A stretch of 64,000 nucleotides of DNA, taken from the NCBI GenBank assembly GCA_902362865.1, contig CABIYE010000009.1:1-64000 (forward strand), read 5' to 3'. Source of the stretch: Clostridiaceae bacterium (GTDB lineage Bacteria; Bacillota; Clostridia; Lachnospirales; Lachnospiraceae). The position numbers and the translations under genes were made by a program. Shown here in pieces: positions 1 through 7,977 of this stretch (position 1 is its first letter; each line of letters opens with the position of its first letter). Under the pieces are notes generated by a model, which was not told where the DNA came from, ran no database searches, and saw only the letters and a program-made list of their open reading frames with translations.

Positions 1-65
1 CATTGCTTTTTTATTTGCAAAAGTGATGAATGCCTTGAAAATATAAGGTTTTAAAGAAAAATAGG

Positions 66-83
66 ACTGTAAAACTTTACAGT
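66..83. promoter_or_regulatory. Perfect palindrome before the HTH gene
   Basis: ACTGTAAA and TTTACAGT are perfect 8-bp arms separated by two bases, 26 bases before the start of the HTH gene. The spacing and symmetry suggest an operator, perhaps for the HTH protein itself; this is inference only. Confidence 0.4.
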
Positions 84-109
84 ACCATTTGATTTATGGG
101 AGGAACAGA

Positions 110-340
110 ATGAACGATAAAAAGAGATTGAACAGCTACGAGGATTTACCGCTGGTTCTGGATGTGGCGGACATTCAGCAGATTATGGGAATTTCAAGAG
201 CGAGCGCCTATGAGCTGGTACACACACCCGGCTTTCCGGCGTTCCGCAGGGGCAGGCTTATCAAGGTCAGCAAGATTGCTTTCTTTGAATGGATGGCAAA
301 AGGCTCCGAAACCGTACCGGGAAGCGACAAAAAAGCGTGA
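110..340 (+). CDS. Small helix-turn-helix (excisionase-like) protein
   Basis: A 76-residue protein of the MerR-like/excisionase HTH_17 type. The segment reading DVADIQQIMGISRASAYELV (about residues 18-37) is a typical helix-turn-helix. It is followed by FRRGRLIKVSK and FFEWM, the wing and end of this family. Such proteins bind DNA next to integrative elements and commonly act as excision factors or small regulators. The ATG at 110 was chosen over an upstream TTG because GGGAGG lies at 98-103. It is the first visible gene of the mobile element. The excisionase role is inferred from family and position. Confidence 0.8.
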   Translation: MNDKKRLNSYEDLPLVLDVADIQQIMGISRASAYELVHTPGFPAFRRGRLIKVSKIAFFEWMAKGSETVPGSDKKA

Positions 341-479
341 GGTATTATCCCCTGACTGCAATACTGCCGCACTTTCCAAAGGGGCATACAGAAGGAAAAA
401 CCTTAAAAATGATACCGAAACGCTACACCAAAACAGCCTATCTGCGTACATCAGATAGAAACGGAGAAAGGAGCCGGTT

Positions 480-683
480 ATGGCAAGAATGAGCAACAAG
501 CGACGGCTGGAATGGTCTTTCTTCTTAAATGACCGCAGCCGTATCACTTACAACGAACTGTGCCGGAAATGCCAGCACGAATGTAAACAGAGCTTCCGGG
601 CGGTTGTGGTTGACTGCCCGAAGTATCTTTCCAAGCGTTCCAAGAAAAAGGACAAGACTGCCGGAAACGGCAAAATCCATTAG
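480..683 (+). CDS. Small conserved element protein of unknown function
   Basis: A 67-residue basic protein with a good ribosome site (GAAAGGAG) just before its ATG. It has a CxxCxxxC pattern (residues about 28-35, CRKCQHEC) and a further Cys near residue 46, so a small metal-binding fold is possible. The C-terminus is rich in Lys. It lies between the HTH gene and the oriT, where clostridial mobilizable elements often carry a short protein of unknown role. I do not recognise a named family. Confidence 0.65.
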   Translation: MARMSNKRRLEWSFFLNDRSRITYNELCRKCQHECKQSFRAVVVDCPKYLSKRSKKKDKTAGNGKIH

Positions 684-688
684 GAACT

Positions 689-735
689 AAGGGCGCACTT
701 CTATACATAGTCTAAAGACCATGTATCGTGCGTCC
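689..735 (-). other. Origin of transfer (oriT), MOBQ/pIP501-like nic region
   Basis: On the minus strand the sequence reads AAGTGCGCCCTT (689-700). This matches the nic core of MOBQ-type origins such as RSF1010 and pIP501/pGO1 (TAAGTGCGCCCT). Directly 5' of it on that strand lies an inverted repeat: ATACATAGTC (703-712), a four-base loop TAAA, and GACCATGTAT (717-726), with one mismatch. The stem can be extended by GGGCGCAC (691-698) against GTGCGTCC (728-735). The arrangement and the adjacent MobA/MobL relaxase support a functional transfer origin. The nick position itself is inferred. Confidence 0.75.
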
Positions 736-969
736 TGCGGAGCTTACCTCTGTCGCTGATAAAATCAGCAATCCGAGGGCTGCGTTCGCTTCGCTCCGAC
801 AAGGTGGCTACACCCCCTTGCGCCGCTAAAGCGGCTATCCCCTGTGTACCCGCCGAAAAGAGAAATCCGCTCTGCGGTTTTCCCTTTTCATCGGGTTTTA
901 TAGAAGCACTGACACACAGACTGTCTGCGGATGGTCTTTCTTTATCTTATAAGCAAAGGATGTGAGAAC
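736..969. other. Non-coding stretch with short hairpins before the mobilization genes
   Basis: No gene is apparent. Short hairpins are visible, for example GCTGAT-AAA-ATCAGC (about 756-770) and CCGCTAAAGCGG (about 823-834). The stretch probably belongs to the extended oriT and to the promoter region of the mobilization operon. Confidence 0.4.
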
Positions 970-1287
970 ATGGAAAAATCTTTGGAACAGTTGAAGCAGG
1001 AATATGAAAAAACAACTGTCCTGCTGGAACGGGAAAAACGGAAAATGCAGCGTTTGAAAAACCGGCAGGCGTATCTGGAAAGCGGTTCCCGGAAACAGAG
1101 GACGCACCGGCTGATTACCCGTGGGGCAGCTATTGAGAGCATTGCACCACAGACAAAGGAGCTATCCGAAGCGGAATTTTATTCCCTCATGGAAAACATT
1201 TTGAATCTGCCGCAGGCGGAGCATTTCATCCGGTCTGCCACAGAGAACCACGCCCGTATTTCCGGGCAGGAGAAAGGCGGTGACTAA
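970..1287 (+). CDS. DUF3847 / MobC-like relaxosome accessory protein
   Basis: A 105-residue, highly charged protein whose first half is a predicted coiled coil (MEKSLEQLKQEYEKTTVLLE), followed by the Arg/Lys-rich segment RKQRTHRLITRGAAIESI. This pattern is characteristic of the DUF3847 family, which sits directly before MobA/MobL relaxases in clostridial mobilizable elements and is thought to help relaxosome assembly at oriT. The ATG at 970 was preferred to an upstream ATG at 931 because the family starts here and AAAGGATG precedes it. Its 3' end nearly touches the relaxase reading frame. The accessory role is inferred from context. Confidence 0.75.
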   Translation: MEKSLEQLKQEYEKTTVLLEREKRKMQRLKNRQAYLESGSRKQRTHRLITRGAAIESIAPQTKELSEAEFYSLMENILNLPQAEHFIRSATENHARISGQEKGGD

Positions 1288-1289
1288 GG

Positions 1290-2762
1290 ATAGCACTTTA
1301 TCATTTTTCAATCGCACAGATAAAGCGCAGCGCCGGTCAGAGCGCCATTGCCAGCGCAGCCTACCGAGCCGGGGAGCGTCTTTACAGCAGCTACTATGGA
1401 GAAGTCAGCGATTACACCAAAAAGGGCGGCGTGATTGCTTCGGAAATCATGCTGCCGCCCCATGCGCCGGAAATATATCTTGACCGGGCGACCCTCTGGA
1501 ATGCTGTGGAGAGCTGCGAGAAACATCCAAAAGCACAGCTTGCCTATTCCTTTGATATTGCCATGCAGAATGAATTGACACTGGAAGAAAACATGGAACT
1601 GGCGAGGAAGTTCGTGCAGGAGCAGTTTGTGGCAAAAGGCATGATTGCCGACCTTGCTTTTCACAGCCCGGAGAAAGAGGACGGCGGCATCCCTAACCCG
1701 CATTTCCATGTGATGACAACCATGCGCCCTTTGAACCCGGATGGCACATGGGGGCAAAAACAGCGGCGGGAATATCTTCTTGATGAAGATGGAAACCGAA
1801 TCCGGGATAAAAATGGCGATTATATGTTTAACGCTGTCCATACAACAGACTGGCATGAGCCGGAAACGCTGGAACACTGGCGGGAGCAGTGGGCGGCTGC
1901 CGTTAATACAAAATTTGAGGAAAAAGGGCTGGATGTGCGTATCGACCACCGTTCCTATGTGCGGCAGGGGCTTGACCTGATACCTACTGTCCACGAGGGA
2001 GCTAATGTCCGGCAGATGGAAGCAAAGGGCATCCGCACCGAGAAAGGGGAATTGAACCGCTGGATTAAAGCCACCAACCGGCTCATGCAGGATGTGAGGA
2101 AGAAGATCAAAGCCCTGTTTGTCTGGATGGCAGAGGTAAAAGAAGAACTTTCCAAACCCCAGACACCGAGCCTTGCCGACCTGCTGATCGCTTATTACAA
2201 CCAGCGCAACGCAGGGGCATGGAGCAATAAAGCCAGAACCGGAAACTTAAAGCAGTTTGCCGAAGCCGTCAATTATCTGACGGAAAACAAGCTGCTCACA
2301 TTAGAGGATTTGCAGGAGCGTCTTTCCTCTGTCAGTGAAGAATTTGAAGCATTAAGCGGCTCCATGAAAAAGAAATCTGCCCGGATAAAGGAATTGCAGG
2401 AATTGATACGGGAGGGCGAGAATTACCAGCGGCTAAAACCTGTCCATACGGAATTGAACAATATCAAGTTTAAGAAACAGAGGGAGAAATTTGAAACATC
2501 ACACGATGCGGAGTTACGGCTGTTTTATGCCGCCCGCCGTATTCTGAAAGAAAAACTGGACGGAAAACCCATTGCCCTGAAAGCATGGAAACAGGAATAC
2601 GCACAGTTAAAAACAGAGTATGCCGAACTGTCTCCGCAGCACAAGCCACTCCGGGAGGAAGTGATACGGCTGCGGCAGGTGCAGAACGCCGTAGATACCG
2701 CACTGCGCCGGAGAGAGCAGCCACAGGAAGTACAGAGAAAGAAACACGAGATGGAGCTATGA
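1290..2762 (+). CDS. MobA/MobL family relaxase with ATA in place of its start codon
   Basis: The frame encodes a MobA/MobL relaxase of about 490 residues. It begins ALYHFSIAQIKRSAGQSAIA, then the conserved AAYRAGERLY segment that aligns with the catalytic Tyr of RSF1010 MobA, then the metal-binding histidine motif NPHFHVMTTMR (about residue 137). The C-terminal half is a charged coiled-coil region. The family normally starts with ATG-GCA-CTT; here that codon is ATA (1290-1292), preceded by a stop at 1279-1281. Either ATA is used weakly, or translation starts later at an internal GTG near 1425, which would remove the catalytic Tyr. Nicking activity may therefore be lost. Family assignment is secure; activity is uncertain. 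Confidence 0.85.
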   Translation: MALYHFSIAQIKRSAGQSAIASAAYRAGERLYSSYYGEVSDYTKKGGVIASEIMLPPHAPEIYLDRATLWNAVESCEKHPKAQLAYSFDIAMQNELTLEENMELARKFVQEQFVAKGMIADLAFHSPEKEDGGIPNPHFHVMTTMRPLNPDGTWGQKQRREYLLDEDGNRIRDKNGDYMFNAVHTTDWHEPETLEHWREQWAAAVNTKFEEKGLDVRIDHRSYVRQGLDLIPTVHEGANVRQMEAKGIRTEKGELNRWIKATNRLMQDVRKKIKALFVWMAEVKEELSKPQTPSLADLLIAYYNQRNAGAWSNKARTGNLKQFAEAVNYLTENKLLTLEDLQERLSSVSEEFEALSGSMKKKSARIKELQELIREGENYQRLKPVHTELNNIKFKKQREKFETSHDAELRLFYAARRILKEKLDGKPIALKAWKQEYAQLKTEYAELSPQHKPLREEVIRLRQVQNAVDTALRRREQPQEVQRKKHEMEL

Positions 2763-2809
2763 CATAACCGGCAGCTTTACCGTTACCGGCATTTTTATGG
2801 AGGGAGCAT

Positions 2810-3550
2810 TTGAATGTATTTGAAGCGGTGAAACAGTCTGTTACCACCCGGCAGGCTGCTTCATTCTATGGAATCCGGGTGGGAAGAAACGGCATGGTCT
2901 GCTGTCCATTCCACAATGACCGCACGCCCAGCATGAAAGTGGACAGCCGCTTTTACTGCTTCGGCTGCGGGGCTTCCGGGGATGTGATCGACTTTGCCGC
3001 TTTGCTGCATGGATTGGGGAAACGGGAAGCTGCGGTCAGGCTTGCGGAGGACTTCGGCGTTTCCTATGAGAAATCCGGCAATGCGCCGCCAGATAGGAAG
3101 CGTCACAACAGGTCACAGCCCCGACAAAAATCAGCGGAGCAGAGATTTCGGGAAACGGAACGGTATTGTTTCCGGGTGCTGTGCGATTATCTGCGCCTGC
3201 TGGAGCATTGGAAAACAGCATACGCCCCACAGCCGCAGGATGCCATCTGGCATCCTCTTTTTGTGGAAGCGTTGCAGAGGATAAGCTACACAGAATACCT
3301 TTTGGATATTTTGTTATACGGAGAAATAGAAGAAAAAGCGGCATTGATCGCCGCACAGGGAAAGGAGGTGCTGCGGCTTGAACAGCGAATTTCAGAGCTT
3401 GCCGCCGGAAACGCAGGAAGCGGTCAAAAGGACGATGGACACAATGGAACCGGCGCAAACACCGGCAGAAATCCGGGAAACATTAGAGGGGACGCAGAAA
3501 GGCGGTGTGAAGAACAGCATCCGAAACTGCCTGACGGTGTTCCAGCGTGA
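2810..3550 (+). CDS. CHC2 zinc-finger DNA primase-like protein
   Basis: A 246-residue protein starting at TTG with ATGGAGGGAG upstream. Its N-terminal 90 residues form a DnaG-type CHC2 zinc finger: CCPFHNDRTPSMKV, then FYCFGCGASGDVIDFAALLHG, which supply the Cys, His, Cys and Cys zinc ligands. No TOPRIM domain follows. The rest is basic and helical, so it is likely a loader or partner rather than a complete primase. Its last 173 bases overlap the start of the VapE-like gene in another frame, indicating tight translational coupling. It probably supports replication of the excised element. Confidence 0.8.
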   Translation: MNVFEAVKQSVTTRQAASFYGIRVGRNGMVCCPFHNDRTPSMKVDSRFYCFGCGASGDVIDFAALLHGLGKREAAVRLAEDFGVSYEKSGNAPPDRKRHNRSQPRQKSAEQRFRETERYCFRVLCDYLRLLEHWKTAYAPQPQDAIWHPLFVEALQRISYTEYLLDILLYGEIEEKAALIAAQGKEVLRLEQRISELAAGNAGSGQKDDGHNGTGANTGRNPGNIRGDAERRCEEQHPKLPDGVPA

Positions 3551-4775
3551 CCCTCTGTTTCGTGGGGCGCTGCGCCTGAACCTTTTGACGGAGCAGATTG
3601 ACATTGTGAAGCCGCTGGGCTGGGAGCGCACCAGTACCACGCTGACCGACATGGACATGAACTACCTGCTTTTGTATCTGGAAGAAAACTACGGGCTTAC
3701 CAGCGAGAAAAAGGTGCAGAGCGCCATCAAGATTGTTGCCAATGAAAACCGCTACCATCCGGTCAGGGATTACCTGAACAGCCTGCAATGGGATGGCACA
3801 GAGCGCATCCGTTACGCCCTGCATCACTTTCTGGGAGCCGATACGGACGAATACACTTATGAAGCCTTGAAACTGTTCCTGATGGGAGCCATCCGGCGGG
3901 TATTCAGACCGGGGAGCAAGTTTGAGGTCATGCTCTGTCTGGTTGGTGGTCAGGGAGCCGGGAAATCTACCTTTTTCCGGCTGCTGGCAGGCAGGGACGA
4001 ATGGTTTTCAGACGATTTGAAGAAGCTGGACGATGAAAATGTGTACCGCAAGCTGCAAGGGCATTGGATTATCGAGATGTCGGAGATGATTGCCACAGCC
4101 AACGCCAAGAGTATTGAGGAAATCAAGTCATTCTTAAGCCGCCAGAAAGAAACCTACAAAGTGCCGTATGAGACACACCCGGCAGACCGGCTGCGGCAAT
4201 GTGTATTTGGAGGGACGACCAACCGGCAGGACTTTTTGCCCCGTGACCGCACCGGCAACCGGCGCTTTCTCCCCGTGACGGTGTACCCGGAACGGGCGGA
4301 GGTTCACATACTGGACGATGAAGCGGCGGCGAGGGCGTATATCGAACAGATGTGGGCGGAAGCCATGACGGTTTACCGCAGTGGGAAGTATAAGCTGTCA
4401 TTCAGCATAGAAATGAACCGATGCCTGAACGCCCATCAGCAGGACTTCATGCAGGAGGACACACAAGCTGGCATGATCTACGCCTATTTGGAGGACTACA
4501 CCGGTGACAGGGTATGCTCCAAGCAGCTTTATGAGGAAGCGCTGGGGAACTTAAATTCCCCGGCAGACTGGGAGACACGGGCAATCTGTGAGATTATGAA
4601 TACCGGCATTGCGGGCGGCATCATACAGGGCTGGGCAGCCTACAAAAGCCCGAAGCGGTATAAGAAATACGGTTCTCAAAAAGGCTGGGAGCGTGTCAAC
4701 CAAGCTCCGCCGGAGGGGGACGGTTTTCAGGAAATCACGGAAGAAGAAGCCCGGCAAATGGAACTGCCATTCTGA
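3378..4775 (+). CDS. VapE-like (DUF5906) superfamily-3-type helicase
   Basis: A 465-residue protein of the virulence-associated E family. It has a Walker A motif GGQGAGKSTFF (about residues 190-200), a Walker B-like segment WIIEMSEM (about 230) and the family signature GTTNRQDFLPRDRTGNRRF (about 278-297). It starts at TTG with AAAGGAGG eleven bases upstream. Proteins of this type act as replicative helicases of phage satellites and integrative elements, here paired with the CHC2 protein. The C-terminus bears an acidic tail. It is followed by a repeat region that could be the matching origin. Confidence 0.85.
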   Translation: MNSEFQSLPPETQEAVKRTMDTMEPAQTPAEIRETLEGTQKGGVKNSIRNCLTVFQRDPLFRGALRLNLLTEQIDIVKPLGWERTSTTLTDMDMNYLLLYLEENYGLTSEKKVQSAIKIVANENRYHPVRDYLNSLQWDGTERIRYALHHFLGADTDEYTYEALKLFLMGAIRRVFRPGSKFEVMLCLVGGQGAGKSTFFRLLAGRDEWFSDDLKKLDDENVYRKLQGHWIIEMSEMIATANAKSIEEIKSFLSRQKETYKVPYETHPADRLRQCVFGGTTNRQDFLPRDRTGNRRFLPVTVYPERAEVHILDDEAAARAYIEQMWAEAMTVYRSGKYKLSFSIEMNRCLNAHQQDFMQEDTQAGMIYAYLEDYTGDRVCSKQLYEEALGNLNSPADWETRAICEIMNTGIAGGIIQGWAAYKSPKRYKKYGSQKGWERVNQAPPEGDGFQEITEEEARQMELPF

Positions 4776-4973
4776 AAATCCACCGGTTAACAGTTTGGTT
4801 GACGCTTCGGTTGACAGCCAGTTGACGGGGAAAAGCCTGATATTTGGGGCATTTCTCTCCTTTGTCAACCATGTCAACCAAGAAATTAAAGAAAAAGTAA
4901 AAAGTAATAATAGAGCGCCTATGGATTGTTTTCAAAGTCTTTTCTGCCGGTTGACACGGTTTGGTTGACATGG
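4695..4973. repeat. GGTTGAC iteron-like repeats
   Basis: The heptamer GGTTGAC, or its complement GTCAACC, occurs at 4695-4701, 4797-4803, 4809-4815, 4864-4870, 4873-4879, 4949-4955 and 4963-4969, with GTTGAC also at 4821-4826. A perfect 13-bp inverted repeat pairs CCATGTCAACCAA (4869-4881) with TTGGTTGACATGG (4961-4973). An A+T-rich stretch lies between. The repeats follow the primase and helicase genes, so an iteron-type replication origin or a binding array for an element protein is plausible. The function is inferred. Confidence 0.6.
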
Positions 4974-5045
4974 AGACAGTCTGCGGCTGTACACCTGCCT
5001 GACATTCCCTTGTCGGGCATATTTTATTTATGGAGGTAACTGCCT

Positions 5046-5231
5046 ATGGCAAAAAGCAAAAACGAGAGCAATAACAAAAACAGCGGCACCCTGCTTACCG
5101 AAAAAGACGGCACCCAGTATTTTGTCATGGGGAAAGTCCGTATCAAGGTATCGGAGCATTTCGCACAGGATGGGAAGCCGCTTGACAGCCTGCTGGAAGA
5201 TGTGATCCAGCACGCTGCCGCCGCTTCCTGA
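5046..5231 (+). CDS. tnpW: TnpW family transposon-encoded protein
   Basis: A 61-residue protein with an Asn/Lys-rich N-terminus and the core YFVMGKVRIKVSEHF followed by LLEDVIQHA. This is characteristic of the TnpW family first described on Tn4451-type elements. A strong ribosome site (GGAGG) precedes the ATG. It lies immediately before the serine recombinase, as in related elements. Its biochemical role is not established. Confidence 0.75.
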   Translation: MAKSKNESNNKNSGTLLTEKDGTQYFVMGKVRIKVSEHFAQDGKPLDSLLEDVIQHAAAAS

Positions 5232-5260
5232 AAAAATACGGAATAACGACTGTCAATCAG

Positions 5261-5308
5261 CCCACGCTTATGATATACTTGTACCAGCGAGTATTGTATA
5301 AGCGTGGG
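5261..5308. promoter_or_regulatory. Inverted repeat before the recombinase gene
   Basis: CCCACGCTTAT (5261-5271) and ATAAGCGTGGG (5298-5308) form perfect 11-bp arms around a 26-base centre rich in A and T that contains TATACTTG. It could be an operator or a leader hairpin controlling the recombinase. There is no T-run after the right arm, so a terminator is less likely. Confidence 0.5.
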
Positions 5309-5341
5309 TTGTTTCTTTTAGTAGAAGGAGGATTTTTAACC

Positions 5342-6964
5342 GTGAAACAACCATACAATACAACGATTTATAACACTGCACTATATTTGAGATTGAGCCG
5401 TGACGATGAATTACAGGGGGAAAGCGGCAGTATCCAGACCCAGCGCTTGATGCTTAGGCAGTATGCCGCAGAGCATGGGCTGACCGTTGTAGACGAGTAC
5501 ATTGACGACGGATGGAGCGGGACAAATTTCGAGCGTCCAAGTTTCCAAAGGATGATTGATGACATCGAGGACGGGAAAATCAACTGCGTTGTCACAAAGG
5601 ACTTATCCCGTCTGGGAAGAAACTATATCCTGACCGGTCAGTACACGGAAATCTATTTCCCCAGCAAGGGAGTACGCTACATTGCCATCAATGACAATGT
5701 GGACACCATCAACGGAGAAAGCGAGCTTGCCCCGTTCTTAAACATCCTGAATGAAATGCACGCCCGACAGACCAGCAAAAAGGTCAAGGCTGCCATGCAC
5801 ACAAGATTTGCCAATGGCGCACACTATGGAGCCTATGCACCGCTGGGCTATATAAAAGACCCGGACAAAAAAGGGCATCTTCTGATCGACCCGGAAACAC
5901 GCTGGATTGTAGAGAAGATTTTTGACCTTGCCGTACACGGGAGGGGTGCCGCCAGCATTACACGGATTCTGGTGGAGGAAAAAATACCTACCCCCGGCTG
6001 GCTGAACTATGAAAGATACGGGACTTTCGCCAATATCTACGCCGGTGCGCCCACAGAAAAAGCCTATGCGTGGACGATTGCACAGGTCAAGAGCATTTTG
6101 AAAGAGGAAACCTACATCGGTCACAGTGTTCACAACAAGCAGAGCAACATTTCATTCAAGAACAAGAAAAAGGTGCGGAAGCCGCAGGAAGAATGGTATC
6201 GTGTGGAAAATACCCACGAAGCCATCATTTCCGAAGAAGTGTTCCAAAAAGTTCAGGAGCTGATTGCAAGCAGACGCAGACGACAGAAGAATGGCACAAC
6301 GCAGATATTTTCCGGGCTGGTAAAATGTGCGGACTGCGGATGGTCATTGGCTTATGGTGTAAACAGCCAGAACAAAAATCCCTATGCACACTACCATTGC
6401 AGTAAGTACGGACAGGGATTACGCCAGTGTTCCATGCACTATATCCGCTATGATGTACTGTATGCCTATGTGCTTGCAAGACTGCAATACTGGTCTATGA
6501 TGATACAGAAAGACGAGGACAAGCTGCTGAAACGGCTACTCAATGCCAGCGACAGGGAAAGAAACTCTGCGAAGAAAAAGCAGGCTGCGGAGCTGAAAAA
6601 GGCAGAGAAGCGTAAAGCCGAGGTTGACGGGCTGTTTGCTAAAATGTATGAGGACTGGTCTGCCGGACGCATAACCGAGTATAACTTCAATATGCTGTCC
6701 GAGAAGTACCAGAACGAGCAAAAGGAGCTTGAAACAAAAATAAGACAGCTTCACGAAACGATGGAAGCCGCCGTACAGACCGCAGCGGATGCTGAAAAGT
6801 GGATTGCCCTAATGAAACAGTATGTCAACCCTGTGGAGCTGACCGCCGAACTTCTGAACACTCTAATTGAAAAAATAACCGTCCACGAAGCTGTCAAGGG
6901 CGAGGACGGAAGCCGTGAGCAGGAAGTAGAAATCTACTACCGCTTCATCGGCAAAATCGACTGA
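5342..6964 (+). CDS. Large serine recombinase (TnpX-like integrase)
   Basis: A 540-residue large serine recombinase. The resolvase domain shows ALYLRLSRDDE with the nucleophilic Ser, then EYIDDGWSGTNFERPSF and VVTKDLSRLGRNY. The recombinase domain follows (GYIKDPDKKG onward), then a zinc-ribbon-like segment with CADCGWS and later Cys residues, then a long charged coiled coil (about residues 400-490). The start is the GTG at 5342, ten bases after AAGGAGG; the longer upstream frame lacks family sequence. It should catalyse excision and insertion of the element at its right junction. Length and domains are complete. Confidence 0.92.
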   Translation: MKQPYNTTIYNTALYLRLSRDDELQGESGSIQTQRLMLRQYAAEHGLTVVDEYIDDGWSGTNFERPSFQRMIDDIEDGKINCVVTKDLSRLGRNYILTGQYTEIYFPSKGVRYIAINDNVDTINGESELAPFLNILNEMHARQTSKKVKAAMHTRFANGAHYGAYAPLGYIKDPDKKGHLLIDPETRWIVEKIFDLAVHGRGAASITRILVEEKIPTPGWLNYERYGTFANIYAGAPTEKAYAWTIAQVKSILKEETYIGHSVHNKQSNISFKNKKKVRKPQEEWYRVENTHEAIISEEVFQKVQELIASRRRRQKNGTTQIFSGLVKCADCGWSLAYGVNSQNKNPYAHYHCSKYGQGLRQCSMHYIRYDVLYAYVLARLQYWSMMIQKDEDKLLKRLLNASDRERNSAKKKQAAELKKAEKRKAEVDGLFAKMYEDWSAGRITEYNFNMLSEKYQNEQKELETKIRQLHETMEAAVQTAADAEKWIALMKQYVNPVELTAELLNTLIEKITVHEAVKGEDGSREQEVEIYYRFIGKID

Positions 6965-6994
6965 CCTTTCTTTTTTACCCAACAATATCTTTAA

Positions 6995-7498
6995 TTAAGG
7001 GAAACGGGAATCGGTTTCCCGGATATTAATACACTGGAACCACTTGCCAATGCCCTGGATATTTCTGTATTTGAACTTATGCGTTCCGAGAAAGCAGATA
7101 TGGGAAAAGAAAAGAGAAGTATATCAGAGAGCGATGCTGCACAATTGATGGAACACGCGGTAGAAATGGCAAGTGAAAACCAGAGGCGGGATAAAGTATC
7201 TCTGTGGGTGGGAGGTGCCGTGCTCTTTGTGATAGCTGTTCTGGCGAAAATGTCAGGGCATGCCAATCTTGGCGGTTCACTGTTTATTGGAGCAATGGCG
7301 GCAATTGGAGCGGTTGCCCTATATTTTTATTCCAGAAACAGAGAAGACAGAGAAAGCAGAAGGGTCTATGGATTTTTCCTGATATTTGGAGTTGGAGCTT
7401 CGCTGCAGCTTTTCCGACTCCTTGGTGTAGATCCGAATATATTGGTGTGGGGATTATTCGGGATGCTGGTTCTGCTGATTAGAATTATGAATAAATAA
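6995..7498 (+). pseudogene. 3' part of an XRE-type regulator gene with membrane domain, split by the element
   Basis: The frame runs from a stop at 6992 through ETGIGFPDINTLEPLANAL and ISVFELMRSEK, the second half of an HTH_3 DNA-binding domain. It continues into a C-terminal region with several hydrophobic helices (VSLWVGGAVLFVIAVLAKM, LGGSLFIGAMAAIGAVALYF, FFLIFGVGASLQLF). The first HTH half is missing and the sequence before it belongs to the mobile element, so the element integrated inside this gene. An ATG at 7079 could still start a 139-residue membrane fragment. Excision would restore the gene; the 5' half should lie beyond the left end of the element. Confidence 0.8.
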
Positions 7499-7537
7499 AT
7501 TGTTATAGATAAAAAAATTCAGTAGAGTGGAAAATCA

Positions 7538-7652
7538 TTGACACAACTAATACAATCCGATACTATATAATCAGTTAGAAAAAGCTAACTAAAAGATAAA
7601 TAAAGCGCCTGGCAAGGCGTTTTATTTATCACAGCAGGTTAGTTAGAACTAA
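7538..7652 (+). promoter_or_regulatory. Promoter and two DtxR-like boxes before the flavodoxin operon
   Basis: TTGACA (7538-7543) and TACTAT (7561-7566) are 17 bases apart. Downstream are two dyads: AGTTAG/CTAACT (7573-7590) and TTAGTTAGAACTAA (7639-7652). The second closely resembles the sequence near 11048 before the ABC exporter. Such TTAGTTAG-type palindromes resemble DtxR/IdeR-family metal-regulator sites, which would make this operon iron-responsive. The regulator itself is not in the window. Confidence 0.55.
7595..7630 (+). terminator. Strong hairpin in the leader of the DUF2325 operon
   Basis: GATAAATAAAGCGCC and GGCGTTTTATTTATC form a 15-bp stem with one mismatch around the loop TGGCAA. 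It lies after a plausible promoter and before the ribosome site. It could terminate transcription from the disrupted XRE gene or act as a leader attenuator. The T-run within the right arm favours a terminator. Confidence 0.55.
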
Positions 7653-7671
7653 TTTGAAAGGAGACGAGATT

Positions 7672-7977
7672 ATGAGTATAGTTATTATAGGTGGAAATGA
7701 ATGTATGGTTCGTCAGTATAAGGATTTGTGTCAGGAATATCACTGCGATGCGAAAGTATTTCCCAAGCAGAAAAGCAGTCTCAAGGGAATTGGCAGCCCG
7801 GATCTTATGGTGTTATTTACCAGTACGGTATCTCATAAGATGGTACGCAATGCTCTGAATGAGACAAAAGGACGTGATGTAAGAATTATCCGGTCGCATA
7901 CGAGTTCTATGTCGGCTCTGAAGAATATTTTAGAGGAAAATATTGGACAGGAGGCAGCAGCATGTCCGATGAGATAA
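7672..7977 (+). CDS. DUF2325 family protein
   Basis: A 101-residue protein beginning MSIVIIGGNECMVRQYKDLC, the typical start of DUF2325 proteins, a small Rossmann-like fold of unknown function with conserved Cys residues. AAAGGAG precedes the ATG. It overlaps the next gene by 16 bases. In Clostridia, DUF2325, DUF3793 and a flavodoxin often travel together near ferrous-iron transport genes, which suggests a role in iron limitation. The molecular function is unknown. Confidence 0.75.
   Translation: MSIVIIGGNECMVRQYKDLCQEYHCDAKVFPKQKSSLKGIGSPDLMVLFTSTVSHKMVRNALNETKGRDVRIIRSHTSSMSALKNILEENIGQEAAACPMR

Larger units (their letters stand above)
1..6998 (+). mobile_element. Right-hand part of a mobilizable serine-recombinase element (Tn4451/TnpX-like)
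   Basis: All genes from the window start to the large serine recombinase point the same way and form an integrative mobilizable element: HTH protein, oriT, DUF3847 protein, MobA/MobL relaxase, CHC2 primase, VapE-like helicase, TnpW and a TnpX-like recombinase at the right end. Base composition is visibly richer in G+C than the chromosomal genes after 7.5 kb. The right junction is inferred near 6992-7000, because the reading frame just after it encodes the second half of an XRE-type regulator starting at the conserved Trp-Glu-x-Gly stretch. The left end and any cargo lie before the window. No antibiotic-resistance gene is seen in the visible part. Confidence 0.85.

Noticed and set aside
6999..7020. 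Terminator after the recombinase gene
   Set aside because: GGGAAAC/GTTTCCC has no T-run and its sequence belongs to the disrupted regulator gene; it is more likely part of the insertion site.
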